Assembly (NCBI GenBank): GCA_963665765.1
Contig: OY762464.1
Coordinates: 1,426,001 to 1,490,000, forward strand
Source of the DNA: Bin76 sp963665765
GTDB taxonomy: Bacteria; Actinomycetota; Acidimicrobiia; Spongiisociales; ZC4RG35
Direction: 5' to 3'
DNA length: 64,000 nt
A model generated the notes under the pieces. The model saw nothing but the letters and a program-made list of their open reading frames with translations. It ran no database searches and was not told the origin of the DNA. A program made the translations under genes and the position numbers. Shown one piece after another: positions 16,278 through 25,514 of this stretch (the first letter of the stretch is position 1; every line of letters begins with the position of its first letter).

Positions 16278-17573
16278 ATGACAGCTTCGGGTGCAACCGC
16301 ACCGGAGAACGACAATCCCCTCATGGAATGGGACTCTGGGCTATACCGGGAGGCGGTCGGCCAGTTCAACCGGGTGGCGTCCTACATGGACCTCGACGTC
16401 AACATCGCCCAACGTCTCCGCCTCCCGCAACGGTCACTGATGACTACCTTTCCATTCCGGAGGGACAACGGTCGGGTCGAGACGGTTTTCGGCTACCGCG
16501 TCAAGCACGTGCTGACCATGGGGCCCACCAAAGGTGGGATTCGCTACGCTCCCACCGTCGATCTTGGGGAGGTGGCTGCCCTGGCCATGAACATGACTTG
16601 GAAATGCGCACTGGTGGGACTCCCGTTCGGAGGCGCCAAAGGGGGTGTACGGGTGGCGCCCGAGACACTCAGTCGAAGCGAAACCCAGCGTCTCACCCGC
16701 CGCTACACCTCCGAGATCTTTTCCTTTATCGGGCCGCAGACCGATATACCTGCTCCGGACCTGGGAACCAATGCCCAGGTGATGGCCTGGATCATGGACA
16801 CCTACAGCCATCACGTAGGCCACGGAGCGCCCGGAGTGGTGACCGGCAAGCCGGTCGAGTTGGGCGGCACGGAGGTGCGTGAAGAGTCGACCGGTCTGGG
16901 ATTGGCCTACCTGCTGCCTCTGGCGCTTCAGATGGTGGAATTGCCTTTGGAGAGGGCCCGCGTGGCGATCCAGGGCTTCGGCCAGGTGGGAAAGAGCGTC
17001 GCCACGGCCGTACACCGGCTGGGTGCCCGGGTGGTGGCGATCAGCGACCTGTCGGGGGGCATACACAACCCCGAAGGCCTTGATGTCGAGGCGGTGGAAA
17101 GGTGGACGGACCGCAACCTCTGGGTGGAGGGCTTCCCCGGCGCAGATCCGATCGACGGAGAGCAACTGTTCGAGGTCGATTGCGAGGTGCTGATCCCGGC
17201 CGCCGTCCAGGAAGTCATCCACCACGGCAATGCTCACCTCATCACCGCCTCCGTGGTGCTGGAAGGCGCCAACACCCCCACCACCATGGAGGGAGACCGG
17301 ATTCTGCAAGAAAGGGGAGTGCTGGTGGTTCCCGACATCTTGGCCAACGCCGGGGGGGTGACCGTCTCCTACTTCGAGTGGCTGCAGGGACTGCAATACT
17401 ATTTCTGGACCAACGAGGAAACTCGTCAGCGTTTGCAAGAAATCATGACGAGGGCTTTCCAGGAGGTCCGCTTGCTGGCGAAACAGGAAAAGGTCAATCT
17501 GCGGACGGCCGCCCTCATCAAAGGCGTCGCCCGGGTAACCAAGGCCAAGTTGCTCAGAGGCCTGTTCCCCTGA
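16278..17573 (+). CDS. gdhA: Glutamate dehydrogenase (Glu/Leu/Phe/Val family)
   Basis: The 431-residue enzyme interconverts glutamate and 2-oxoglutarate with ammonium. It shows GPTKGGIRYAPTV (about 80-92), MTWKCALVGLPFGGAKGGV with the catalytic-site Lys, PAPDLGTNAQVMAWIMD (about 155-172), and the nucleotide-binding VAIQGFGQVGKSVATAVHRLGARVVAISD in the Rossmann half. Length fits the hexameric GudB/NAD-type enzymes. The ATG at 16278, preceded by GGAG, is preferred; an upstream ATG at 16209 would place the inverted-repeat operator inside the coding region. The gene is monocistronic between mrp and the ErpA-like gene. Confidence 0.9.
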   Translation: MTASGATAPENDNPLMEWDSGLYREAVGQFNRVASYMDLDVNIAQRLRLPQRSLMTTFPFRRDNGRVETVFGYRVKHVLTMGPTKGGIRYAPTVDLGEVAALAMNMTWKCALVGLPFGGAKGGVRVAPETLSRSETQRLTRRYTSEIFSFIGPQTDIPAPDLGTNAQVMAWIMDTYSHHVGHGAPGVVTGKPVELGGTEVREESTGLGLAYLLPLALQMVELPLERARVAIQGFGQVGKSVATAVHRLGARVVAISDLSGGIHNPEGLDVEAVERWTDRNLWVEGFPGADPIDGEQLFEVDCEVLIPAAVQEVIHHGNAHLITASVVLEGANTPTTMEGDRILQERGVLVVPDILANAGGVTVSYFEWLQGLQYYFWTNEETRQRLQEIMTRAFQEVRLLAKQEKVNLRTAALIKGVARVTKAKLLRGLFP

Positions 17574-17656
17574 TCGGCGTGGCGCAGCAGTCTTTCCCTC
17601 GGTATACTCCCAATTCAGCTTTGTATTATTCAAGTTAGGCGACCACGGATCGACAC

Positions 17657-18016
17657 ATGCAGATTCTCAGTATCAACACTTCGACCGCACGCAAGCCCAT
17701 CCAACTCACCGACTCGGCGGTGGCCAAGGTCAAAGGCCTGCTCGCCACCGAAGGCGACGACGATCTGGGGTTGCGGGTGGCGGTCAGGCCAGGCGGATGT
17801 TCGGGCTTCTCATACGAGATGTTTTTTGATGCCGACACCGAGGACGACGACGTCGTATCCGATTTCGCGGGCCTGCGGGTGATAGTGGATTCACAGAGCG
17901 TCAAGCGGATCACCGGCGCGGTCCTCGACTACAAGGAAGGTCTGATGGAAGCCGGATTCTCCATCGACAATCCCAACGTTTCCCGCTCCTGTGGGTGCGG
18001 GAACAGCTTCTCCTAG
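17657..18016 (+). CDS. erpA: Iron-sulfur cluster carrier, HesB/IscA/ErpA family
   Basis: The 119-residue A-type carrier has the three conserved cysteines of the family: one in VRPGGCSGFSYEM (about residue 47) and two in the C-terminal SRSCGCGNSF. The family receives and passes on Fe-S clusters in the cytoplasm. ErpA is the most likely assignment in actinobacteria, but IscA or SufA would look similar. An 83-base AT-richer spacer upstream (TATACT and TATTAT hexamers visible) could hold its promoter. RidA follows closely. Confidence 0.85.
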   Translation: MQILSINTSTARKPIQLTDSAVAKVKGLLATEGDDDLGLRVAVRPGGCSGFSYEMFFDADTEDDDVVSDFAGLRVIVDSQSVKRITGAVLDYKEGLMEAGFSIDNPNVSRSCGCGNSFS

Positions 18017-18026
18017 ATCTGCTTCC

Positions 18027-18407
18027 GTGCCTAAACAAGCACCGAAGCTTCGGGGAGCGCCCCCTCCCCTCGCTCCCTATTCGGTGGTGACCGAAGCGCA
18101 GGGACTGGTTTTCATCTCCGGACAGATCGCCATCGATCCCCGGACCGGGGAGACCCCCGAGGCGGTGACCGACCAGGCCGAGCTCATTCTTCAGAACATC
18201 GGCAATATCCTGAAAGAGGTGGGTCTGACCTACTCCGACGTGGTCAAGACCACGGTGTTTCTGACCGACATCCGGGACTTTGGGGCGGTGAACGGCGTGT
18301 ACGGCGGCTTCTTCGACGACGAGCCCCCGGCTCGCTCGGCCGTGGGGGCGGCGGCCCTGCCCCTTCCCGGCCTGAAAGTCGAGATCGAGGCGATAGCTGC
18401 CCGCTGA
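18027..18407 (+). CDS. RidA family enamine/imine deaminase
   Basis: RidA proteins hydrolyse reactive enamine/imine intermediates from PLP enzymes. The GTG at 18027 gives 126 residues, the family norm. The sequence shows PPPLAPYSVVTEAQGLVFISGQIAIDP at the N-terminus and the conserved C-terminal ARSAVGAAALPLPGLKVEIEAIA, whose Arg is the carboxylate-binding residue. An ATG at 17991 would overlap the preceding gene by 26 bases and is less likely. It converges on the acetyltransferase gene. Confidence 0.88.
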   Translation: MPKQAPKLRGAPPPLAPYSVVTEAQGLVFISGQIAIDPRTGETPEAVTDQAELILQNIGNILKEVGLTYSDVVKTTVFLTDIRDFGAVNGVYGGFFDDEPPARSAVGAAALPLPGLKVEIEAIAAR

Positions 18408-18416
18408 GTTACCTGC

Positions 18417-19634
18417 TCAGAAAACCTCCTGGCACCACGGCTGGGGATCCCAGTCGAACAGGGCGTCAGCCAGAGCGCAAGCCTCGGGCGCGCCCCGCAC
18501 CCGGCCCAGGGCGCCCAATCGTCGAAACCGCGGCCTGCCCAGGAAGCCGGCGCCCAGATCCTCTGCGTCCAGCATCAGATCCGGGGCTCCGGTGGTTTTC
18601 CGACATGATCCCTCCCCCTCCACAACCTCCAGGTGATACCGGCGCGAGCGGCTATCGATCGGATCCGAAACCTCCAGGGTCAACCTCCCGTCAGCCGAAT
18701 AGCGCCGGGTCGATAAAGCGGCTTCCACATCCAGAACTCTCACCCACAGACCGTCGCTGAGGGTCTGCGATTCCCGGAAGTTGGCGAACAAGTGGTGCAG
18801 GGAGGTAGCGGCCGGGATGTTCCACGCCCGCAGTTTCCGGATCAGGTCCAGGTTGACCAAGAAACTCCACAAACCGGCATGGGCCTCCGGCGTGAGGGCG
18901 ATCATCTCCTCCAAACCGACGGTCAACCCCATCGAGATGCCTTCCCAGGAACCTTCCGTGCGGTACTGCGCATAACCGATGGGTTCACCCTGGGAATCAA
19001 GCGCCAAGGCATACCGGTAGCAACTGGCGCCTTTACGGTGTCTGGGATAGTCCGCCAGCGCCTCCCACTCCCACCAGGCGGGCGAACGGGCGAACATTCC
19101 GGGCACCTCGGGGCGTTTGCGGTCGAACAGGGGAGGAAGGGCGAGCCGGGCTTCGTCGGAGTCGATCAGAATCACCGGCGCCGGGTCGGGCGCCAGTCGG
19201 TGGGCAAGGAGGGGAAAACGATCGATCGTCAGATGGGTAGTGACTCCGGCCACCCCGTACCCGAAACGGCCATAGATCGGCTTCTCCGAAGACCAGAGCG
19301 CCGCCAGCATGTCCCCCCTCCGGCGGGCGTCATCCAACAACTCGATCATCATCCTCCGCATGATCCCCCGTCGCCGATGGCTGGGCAGGACGGTCACGTT
19401 GCTGACGCCGGCGGTGGCCGCCACGCCGCCCGGGACAGTCAGGTCCAAACTGTAGGCCCCGGCCGCCCCCACCAACCGCTCGCCATCGAAGGCGCCCCGG
19501 TTGCGGGCCAACTCCACCAGCTTCCGGTCTCTTTCCTGCTCGGCGGGATCGGGATCCTGCCCGAAAGCGTGGGCGATGGTTCGGCGCAGGGCATCGAACT
19601 GTTCGGGAGCTATCTCCCGTATCTCGACGTTCAT
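18417..19634 (-). CDS. Eis-like GNAT N-acetyltransferase
   Basis: The 405-residue product has a GNAT acetyl-CoA site in its first third (SNVTVLPSHRRRGIMRRMMIELLDDA, about residues 78-102), followed by ALWSSEKPIYGRFGYGVA. A second GNAT-like half and a sterol-carrier-like C-terminal part make up the three-part layout of Eis proteins. Eis of mycobacteria acetylates aminoglycosides and host proteins; the substrate here is unknown. The C-terminal sequence ends DWDPQPWCQEVF, with an aromatic/carboxyl end that matches the family pattern. Confidence 0.82.
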   Translation of the reverse strand: MNVEIREIAPEQFDALRRTIAHAFGQDPDPAEQERDRKLVELARNRGAFDGERLVGAAGAYSLDLTVPGGVAATAGVSNVTVLPSHRRRGIMRRMMIELLDDARRRGDMLAALWSSEKPIYGRFGYGVAGVTTHLTIDRFPLLAHRLAPDPAPVILIDSDEARLALPPLFDRKRPEVPGMFARSPAWWEWEALADYPRHRKGASCYRYALALDSQGEPIGYAQYRTEGSWEGISMGLTVGLEEMIALTPEAHAGLWSFLVNLDLIRKLRAWNIPAATSLHHLFANFRESQTLSDGLWVRVLDVEAALSTRRYSADGRLTLEVSDPIDSRSRRYHLEVVEGEGSCRKTTGAPDLMLDAEDLGAGFLGRPRFRRLGALGRVRGAPEACALADALFDWDPQPWCQEVF

Positions 19635-19648
19635 CGCCGGGAAGGCCG

Positions 19649-20293
19649 CTAGGAGCCGATCGTGGTCTTGGCTCGCTGCACGGCGGTAACGAAGGCGGAA
19701 GCCGCCGCGTTGAAATCAGCCGCCGCTTGTCTTCGGATCTCTCCCGTATCGGAACTCCGTAGCCCTTCCACGATAGTGGTGGCTGCCACCGCCACCCGGG
19801 TGGAGGCGGCCAGCATGTCCTGATGAGAGGCGGCCAGCACCGATGGAACACTCAACTGAACCACATTGTCCTGCCAGCCGATGACATCCTCCATCACCGA
19901 CACCAATCGGTCCTCGGTCTCCGAATATGCGATTGTCTGCGCGTCCCAGGCGTCATTAACCTCCCTGACCTCCGTGGCCAGGGAAGTCAGTTGCTCCCCC
20001 AGCGCCTCGACGGACGCCAGATAGGAGAGCACCACCGGGGGAAGAGTCGTGGTGGAAGCCGTCTCGGAGGCGCTCTCCTCCCCGGAGTCGTCTTCCTCGG
20101 CATCCTCGGCAGGAGTCGCCTCTTCGGCATCCCCGCCGGCAGTGGTGGGGGTGGCGGAGGTGGTGATCGGCTGGATCTCCTCGACTTCGGCCTGCGGCAA
20201 CGCTCGCACAAACATGAAGGTGAACGCGAACATGGCCAGAACGGCCAGAGGAAGTAACCAACGTCCGGGCCGAGGATCGGGATTGACCACCAT
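19649..20293 (-). CDS. Membrane-anchored protein of unknown function
   Basis: I do not recognise this 214-residue protein. One membrane segment (about residues 12-28, LLPLAVLAMFAFTFMFV) follows a short basic N-terminus. An acidic Thr/Ser/Glu-rich linker (about 33-85) and an alpha-helical C-terminal domain rich in Ala, Val and Glu come next. The order suggests an extracytoplasmic helical domain on a flexible stalk. The start at 20293 is preferred over 20332 because it puts the anchor at the usual distance. It is divergent from another anchored protein at 20425. Confidence 0.6.
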   Translation of the reverse strand: MVVNPDPRPGRWLLPLAVLAMFAFTFMFVRALPQAEVEEIQPITTSATPTTAGGDAEEATPAEDAEEDDSGEESASETASTTTLPPVVLSYLASVEALGEQLTSLATEVREVNDAWDAQTIAYSETEDRLVSVMEDVIGWQDNVVQLSVPSVLAASHQDMLAASTRVAVAATTIVEGLRSSDTGEIRRQAAADFNAAASAFVTAVQRAKTTIGS

Positions 20294-20346
20294 TTCCCAA
20301 GAGCTTAGTTGAGAAGGGCGGCTCACCAACAAACATCTCGATCAAA

Positions 20347-20356
20347 GGTCGCGACC
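20347..20356. promoter_or_regulatory. GGTCGCGACC palindrome in divergent promoter region
   Basis: A perfect 10-base palindrome sits about midway in the 131-base spacer between two divergent genes for membrane-anchored proteins. Its half-site GGTCGC is the same hexamer seen in the inverted repeat upstream of the glutamate dehydrogenase gene. Short GC palindromes arise easily by chance in this genome, so the link is tentative. Confidence 0.3.
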
Positions 20357-20424
20357 CAAGGCTTTCTTTCGCGTTAGGGGCCAAAACCCTTGAAATCCGG
20401 GGCGCATCACCTCCACACTGCAAT

Positions 20425-21348
20425 ATGAGAGAGTCCCAACCAACCGACCAAGAGGTGTTCGAGTCGATTCCCTGGGAAGAACTTCGGGATCTGGGCGACA
20501 CATCGCGTCGCCGCCGTATCTGGATACTGGTGGGAGGCGCCGCGCTGGTGGCGGTGATCATCTTCAGCGTGGCCCGCACTTTTTCGGCGCCCGATCCCCG
20601 GATAACCCCGGTCGCCACCACCGCGGTGGCCCCGGCCCCGATCCCCTCGCCTCCCCCAACGGAGGGAACCCTTCCCGCCCTCCCCCCGCCGCAGCCGGCG
20701 GAAACCCCGAAGTTGCCGAGCGAGGCTGATCTAATGGCGGATCTGGGAATAGCAGCTGAGGAGGCCTTTTCTCCACAGTGGCAACCGGCTTCTTACGCAG
20801 AGTGGTTTGTGCTGGAATTCTTTACCCTGGACGGGTCCGACCACCCGCCGGAGCGGTGGGAGTGGTTGGGGAATGACCCTTCTGCCGACCCCTCCGACGC
20901 CCTTTCCTATGTGGAATGGGTCAGGGCTCTGCAAGTCGAGTCTCTGGGTGATGGGAGGTGGAGAACGGAGGTGGCGCTCCGACGGCTGGTGTCCACCGAC
21001 GGGGTGGGCTACAGCCGCCTTCCCACCCAGGCGGTCGAGGTGGTGGTGGACCTGGGAAACGGGGTCCCGGCAGTGGTGGATCTGCCCCGATTCATCCCTC
21101 TGCCCGAAGCGGATCCCGGCCAATGGTGGCTGGGAGAACCCAGGGAAGCGCCCCCGGCGGCGGTGGTCCGCACGGCCCGGGAACAGATGGCGCGCAGCGG
21201 CGCCGGGACCGCCGACGGCGAGCCTCGCATCAGCCGGACCGGAGAGGCATGGAGGGTGGAATGGGTGGTAACCGACCAGGCAGGGATCTCTTGGCCGGTG
21301 AGCTTGTGGATCGGACCGGAAGGGACCCCCGTTCCCGCCGGCGGCTAG
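20425..21348 (+). CDS. Membrane-anchored protein of unknown function
   Basis: The product is a 307-residue protein with a short cytoplasmic N-terminus, one membrane segment (about 31-50, IWILVGGAALVAVIIFSVA), a Pro-rich linker (about 60-95) and a globular C-terminal domain rich in Trp and Glu with no motif I recognise. The later half is a plausible extracytoplasmic domain. The ATG at 20425 has no good ribosome binding site, so a leaderless transcript or a start a few codons on is possible. Confidence 0.6.
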   Translation: MRESQPTDQEVFESIPWEELRDLGDTSRRRRIWILVGGAALVAVIIFSVARTFSAPDPRITPVATTAVAPAPIPSPPPTEGTLPALPPPQPAETPKLPSEADLMADLGIAAEEAFSPQWQPASYAEWFVLEFFTLDGSDHPPERWEWLGNDPSADPSDALSYVEWVRALQVESLGDGRWRTEVALRRLVSTDGVGYSRLPTQAVEVVVDLGNGVPAVVDLPRFIPLPEADPGQWWLGEPREAPPAAVVRTAREQMARSGAGTADGEPRISRTGEAWRVEWVVTDQAGISWPVSLWIGPEGTPVPAGG

Positions 21349-21428
21349 CCGAGTAGTTTCGAAAGGCCCTCACCCGCCCAGCACCTGTCAACCGCCTCCC
21401 TGGAGAGTACCACCGGACCGGCCGGGAT

Positions 21429-21689
21429 TCAGGCCTCGGGGAAGTGCTCTTTCAATACCGCCATTACGGCGGGCTTTATGCCATCCCAATCCTGGCCCTC
21501 ATGCTTTTGGACCGTGACGAAATCGGCCGTCCAAAACACCGAGCTCACCCCTTCGATCGCCAGCACGTCAGCCGCCAGGGGATGATCGGGCGCCTTCCCG
21601 GCCCGGTAGGTCACCGGGCCTCCCACCGGAACGCCCACCGCGAATTTCATGGCGTTGGGATTGGGGGTGGGCTGGGCGTTCACCGGCAT
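21429..21689 (-). CDS. Nfu/NifU N-terminal domain protein
   Basis: This 86-residue protein consists only of the Nfu N-terminal domain: TPNPNAMKFAVG near the start, HPLAADVLAIEGVSSVFWTADFVTVQK in the middle, and WDGIKPAVMAVLKEHF at the end. The cysteine-containing NifU C-terminal domain of true Nfu proteins is absent, so a scaffold or accessory role in Fe-S protein assembly is inferred. It is divergent from glcD across 56 bases and has no clear ribosome binding site. Confidence 0.8.
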   Translation of the reverse strand: MPVNAQPTPNPNAMKFAVGVPVGGPVTYRAGKAPDHPLAADVLAIEGVSSVFWTADFVTVQKHEGQDWDGIKPAVMAVLKEHFPEA

Positions 21690-21745
21690 GAGGAGGGCCT
21701 AACCGTTCTGGAGGGCGACACGGGCGATTGTTATTCTAGCTTTCC

Positions 21746-23185
21746 ATGGTCACCGCGCTCCGCGATACCGGACTCCGCGACGAGTTGGTCCGTCATCTGG
21801 GGGCCGACCGGGTAATGGACTCGCCCTTGGAACGCCATCTGTACGCCAAGGACGCCGGGGTATACCGGGGAGACCCCACCTTGGTGGTGATTATCGAAAG
21901 CACCGAAGAAGCCGTCGCCGTGGTCAAAGCCGCCCGGCGACACCGAGTCCCGGTGGTGGCCCGAGGCGCGGGGACGGGACTCTCCGCCGGCGCGGTCCCC
22001 GAGGTGGGTGGGGTGGTGCTGGTGACCACCCGCATGAATCGAATAGAGGACATCGACGTCGAGAACCGCACCGCCTGGGTGGGCCCAGGGGTCATCAATC
22101 TGGACCTGTCCCAGACGACCACTCCCTATGGATTGCACTTTGCCCCCGATCCCTCATCGCAATCGGCGTGCACGGTAGGGGGCAATATCGCCTGCAATTC
22201 GGGAGGTCCGCATTGCCTGGCCGAAGGAAGCACCGTCAACCACGTTCTAGCCTTGGAAGTAGTCACCGACATCGGCGAGGTCCTGCTCTTGGGAGGAGCG
22301 GCGCCCGACCCGATCGGATTGGACCTGCGGGGCATAATGGTGGGTTCCGAAGGCACCCTGGGAATCGTTACCCGCGCTCTGGTGAAGCTCACCCCCAACC
22401 CTCCGGACGTGCGCACTCTGGCAGTCGCTTTCCCCACCATCGAGGACGCCGCTTCCACCGTCTCGGGAATCATCGCCGCCGGCCTGATCCCGGCGGCTTT
22501 GGAGATTATGGACCAACTGATGATGAAAGCCATCGAGAACTGGCTGCACGCCGGTCTGCCCACCCAGGCGGGGGCCCTCCTGCTGGCGGAGGTGACCGGA
22601 GTCACCGAGGCGGTGGAGGCCGAGGCGCGGATAGTCACCGACATCGCCCGGAGCAACCACGCCTCGTCGGTGCAGGTGGCGACCTCGCCGGAGCAAAGAG
22701 CCATCATGTGGAAGAGCCGCAAGTCGGCTTTCGGGGCGGTGGCCCAAGCCGCTCCCGATTATTACCTGCACGACACCGTGGTGCCCCGTACCCGGTTGGT
22801 GGAGGCCATGCGGATGGTCTATGAGATAGGGGAACGCCACGGGATCACCATGATGAACGTGTTTCACGCCGGGGACGGCAACCTCCATCCCCTCATGGCG
22901 TTCGACGCCTCCCGGCCCGGGCAGCTGGAGAAAGTGAAGGCCGCGGCCGACGAGCTGGTGCAGATCTGCGTGGAGCAGGGCGGAGTCCTTTCCGGCGAGC
23001 ACGGGATCGGCATGGAGAAACGTCATCTCATGCCGCTGCTCTTCAGCGAGGTCGATCTGGATGCGCAGGCGCGGCTGAAGGAGGTCTTCGACGCCGACGG
23101 GGTGTTCAATCCCGGCAAGGTCCTTCCCGAGGGATCCCGGTGCTTTGATTTTGGCCGACCGGTGCCCAAGGGCGCCTGGGTGTGA
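21746..23185 (+). CDS. glcD: Glycolate oxidase subunit GlcD (FAD-binding oxidoreductase)
   Basis: GlcD carries the flavin and oxidises glycolate or lactate-type hydroxy acids. The 479-residue protein shows the PCMH-type FAD site VARGAGTGLSAGAVP (about 71-85), GGNIACNSGGPHCLAEG (about 147-163), and the C-terminal GDGNLHP and GGVLSGEHGIGMEKR blocks (about 378 and 412-426). It begins an overlapping operon with glcE, glcF and a membrane protein. TATTCT lies eight bases before the ATG, which would fit a leaderless or very short leader. Confidence 0.9.
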   Translation: MVTALRDTGLRDELVRHLGADRVMDSPLERHLYAKDAGVYRGDPTLVVIIESTEEAVAVVKAARRHRVPVVARGAGTGLSAGAVPEVGGVVLVTTRMNRIEDIDVENRTAWVGPGVINLDLSQTTTPYGLHFAPDPSSQSACTVGGNIACNSGGPHCLAEGSTVNHVLALEVVTDIGEVLLLGGAAPDPIGLDLRGIMVGSEGTLGIVTRALVKLTPNPPDVRTLAVAFPTIEDAASTVSGIIAAGLIPAALEIMDQLMMKAIENWLHAGLPTQAGALLLAEVTGVTEAVEAEARIVTDIARSNHASSVQVATSPEQRAIMWKSRKSAFGAVAQAAPDYYLHDTVVPRTRLVEAMRMVYEIGERHGITMMNVFHAGDGNLHPLMAFDASRPGQLEKVKAAADELVQICVEQGGVLSGEHGIGMEKRHLMPLLFSEVDLDAQARLKEVFDADGVFNPGKVLPEGSRCFDFGRPVPKGAWV

Positions 23186-24285
23186 AGAACCCGTTCGGAA
23201 CTATCCCTCTCGCTGATACGGAGGGACTGCCGCCGGCGGAGATTGCCTTGGCGCCGACTTCTCTCCCCGACGCCGCCCGGGCGCTTCGCACAGCCACCGA
23301 TCGCCGAATGGAAGTGCTCATCTGGGGAGGGGGAAACCACCAGGGATATGGGCATCGTGTCTACCCCGATGTGGTGCTGGTGACCACCTCCCTGAACCGG
23401 GTGGCATCCTGGGAGCCCGAGGATCTGACGCTGGTGGCGGAGGGGGGCACTCCGATAGCCCGGGTGGAGGAAATGTTGGCGGAGCATCGGCAGACCACTC
23501 TTTTGCCCCACCACTCCCCGACCTCCACCATCGGGGGCGTCCTGGCCGCCGGCCTGAGCGGATACCACCGCCACCGTTACGGCCCCAGCCGGGACCGACT
23601 GCTGGAGACCACGGTGGTGACCGGGGACGGGCGCACCGTTCGCAGCGGCGGACGCGTCGTGAAAAACGTGACGGGGTATGACATTCCCCGCTTGATGGTG
23701 GGAGCGTTGGGCAGATTGGGCCTGATCGGCGCCGTTTGCCTGAAGTTGGTTCCCACCCCCTCGGCGGCGGTGACCGTGACTGTGGACGACCCGGCCGCGG
23801 CCCTGGCCGCCCTGTACCGCCCCCTGGCGGTGCTTTCCACCCCCCAGGGCCATCGGGCGTTTCTGTGGGGCACCCGCGCCGAAGTCGAGTCACAGGCCGG
23901 CAGAGTGGGAACGGAGGCGGAAAGCGGCCATGCCTGGCCGCCGCCGCCGTCGGGGATGACGGCTTGGTCTCTGAGGGTGCCGCCCTCCCGGCTGCCGGAG
24001 GCCATCGGGCGTCTTCCCCGCTCCTGGGACTACGTGGCGCAGCATGGGGTGGGAATGGTGGAATGCGCCGCCGATCGGTTCGATCTCGGGCCGGCCACCG
24101 AGCTTCGGGGATGGGCCGAATCGGTGGGAGGAGCCATGGTTCTGGCCGGTGGACCCGAAGCCCTGTACCGGCAGGTGGATCCCTGGGGGGCTCCCCCGGC
24201 CGGCCTGGACTATCAACGCCGGCTGTCGGCGGAGTTCGATCCCTACCGGATCCTCAACCGGGGCCGGTTGCCGGGAGGAATCTAG
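23182..24285 (+). CDS. glcE: Glycolate oxidase subunit GlcE (FAD-binding)
   Basis: The 367-residue product, starting at GTG 23182 in a GTGA overlap with glcD, has a second PCMH-type FAD-binding domain: EVLIWGGGNHQGYG, VLAAGLSGYHRHRYG and DRLLETTVVTGDGRTVRSGGRVVKNVTGYDIPRLMVGALGRLGLI. That last block, about residues 130-178, is diagnostic of GlcE. GlcE is smaller than GlcD and is part of the same membrane-associated complex. The stop TAG overlaps the GTG of glcF by one base. Confidence 0.88.
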   Translation: MKNPFGTIPLADTEGLPPAEIALAPTSLPDAARALRTATDRRMEVLIWGGGNHQGYGHRVYPDVVLVTTSLNRVASWEPEDLTLVAEGGTPIARVEEMLAEHRQTTLLPHHSPTSTIGGVLAAGLSGYHRHRYGPSRDRLLETTVVTGDGRTVRSGGRVVKNVTGYDIPRLMVGALGRLGLIGAVCLKLVPTPSAAVTVTVDDPAAALAALYRPLAVLSTPQGHRAFLWGTRAEVESQAGRVGTEAESGHAWPPPPSGMTAWSLRVPPSRLPEAIGRLPRSWDYVAQHGVGMVECAADRFDLGPATELRGWAESVGGAMVLAGGPEALYRQVDPWGAPPAGLDYQRRLSAEFDPYRILNRGRLPGGI

Positions 24286-25514
24286 TGGGATATCAAACGC
24301 CCTATGCCCCCACCCGGGCCGAGCTTTCCAGCTGTATCCAATGCGGCCTGTGCCTGCCTCACTGTCCCACCTTCCGCCTCACCGGCAAGGAGACCGATTC
24401 ACCCCGGGGCCGGTTAACCGCCATGTCCGCGGTGTTGGATGGGATCATCGAGATAGATGACGTGTTCGAAGAGACACTCTCCTTTTGCCTGGGCTGTCGC
24501 GCCTGCGAGCCGGCCTGCCCGAGCCTGGTGCCCTACGGAAGAACCCTGGAGGGCGCCCGGGCCGAGATCGCCGCCTTGCGGGGAGGCCCGGCTCGGCGGC
24601 TCCGGGCGGCGATCATGGTGACCTGGCTGGGAAGCCCCGCCATCATGGGAGTTCTCACCTGGGCCACGGCCCTGGCGCAGCGGTTGCGGCTGGCTCGGGT
24701 CGCCCCGCGGCGGCTGCGATCGGGGTTGGGTGGCCTGAGACGGCTCCGATGGAAAACCCCGTCGCTGCGGGGCCGCAGCTTCGAGCCGGATAACCCGCCG
24801 CGGGGCACGGTGGGTTTTTTGACCGGCTGCATCATGGGACCCTGGTTCGGAGAGGTCCATCAGGCCGGCATCTCGTTGCTGGTGCAGGCCGGTTACCGAG
24901 TGGTGGTTCCCCCCGATCAAACCTGCTGCGGCGCCCTGGCGGCCCATGACGGCGCCGCGGATGGCGCCCGTCGCCTGGCCACCCGCAACGTGGCCGCCTT
25001 CGAGGAGGTGGATTACGTGGTGGCCGACGCGGCCGGGTGCTCGGCTCACCTCAAGGACTACCCTCACTGGGTTCCTTCCGATAAGTTGGAGGGATGGCAG
25101 GTCAGGGACATCAATGAATTGATTGCCGGGGCCATCGAGGAGGGCCGGCTTCCTCGACTGACCGGGCGGCGGGAACAAGTGGCCCTCCAGCACCCCTGCC
25201 ACCTCCGCAACGCCCAGGGAATCACCGACCAGCCCCGCCTGATCCTGACCGCGGCCGGATACGAAACCACCGACATCGGTCCCATGTGCTGTGGAGCAGC
25301 GGGGTTCTACTCTATCCTCCGCCCGGACACGTCCGCCCGACTCGGCAGGGACAAGGCGGAGGAGATTCTTCGAAGTGGAGCCCAGGTGGTGGCCAGCGCC
25401 AATCCCGGTTGCGAAATGCAGTTACGCTCGCATTTGGGCGAGGGGTACCGGGTCCTGCACCCGGTCGAGTTGTATCGGGAGGCCCTCACAAAAGAGTTGA
25501 CGGACGCCCTGTGA
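24285..25514 (+). CDS. glcF: Glycolate oxidase iron-sulfur subunit GlcF
   Basis: The 409-residue protein passes electrons from GlcD/E toward quinone. Two 4Fe-4S motifs, CIQCGLCLPHCP (about 17-28) and CLGCRACEPACP (about 68-79), are followed by two CCG domains with CCGALAAHDG and CCGAAGFYS. The GTG at 24285 directly precedes the first cluster motif. The same frame is open far upstream into glcE, but that stretch is a shadow of glcE. Confidence 0.9.
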   Translation: MGYQTPYAPTRAELSSCIQCGLCLPHCPTFRLTGKETDSPRGRLTAMSAVLDGIIEIDDVFEETLSFCLGCRACEPACPSLVPYGRTLEGARAEIAALRGGPARRLRAAIMVTWLGSPAIMGVLTWATALAQRLRLARVAPRRLRSGLGGLRRLRWKTPSLRGRSFEPDNPPRGTVGFLTGCIMGPWFGEVHQAGISLLVQAGYRVVVPPDQTCCGALAAHDGAADGARRLATRNVAAFEEVDYVVADAAGCSAHLKDYPHWVPSDKLEGWQVRDINELIAGAIEEGRLPRLTGRREQVALQHPCHLRNAQGITDQPRLILTAAGYETTDIGPMCCGAAGFYSILRPDTSARLGRDKAEEILRSGAQVVASANPGCEMQLRSHLGEGYRVLHPVELYREALTKELTDAL

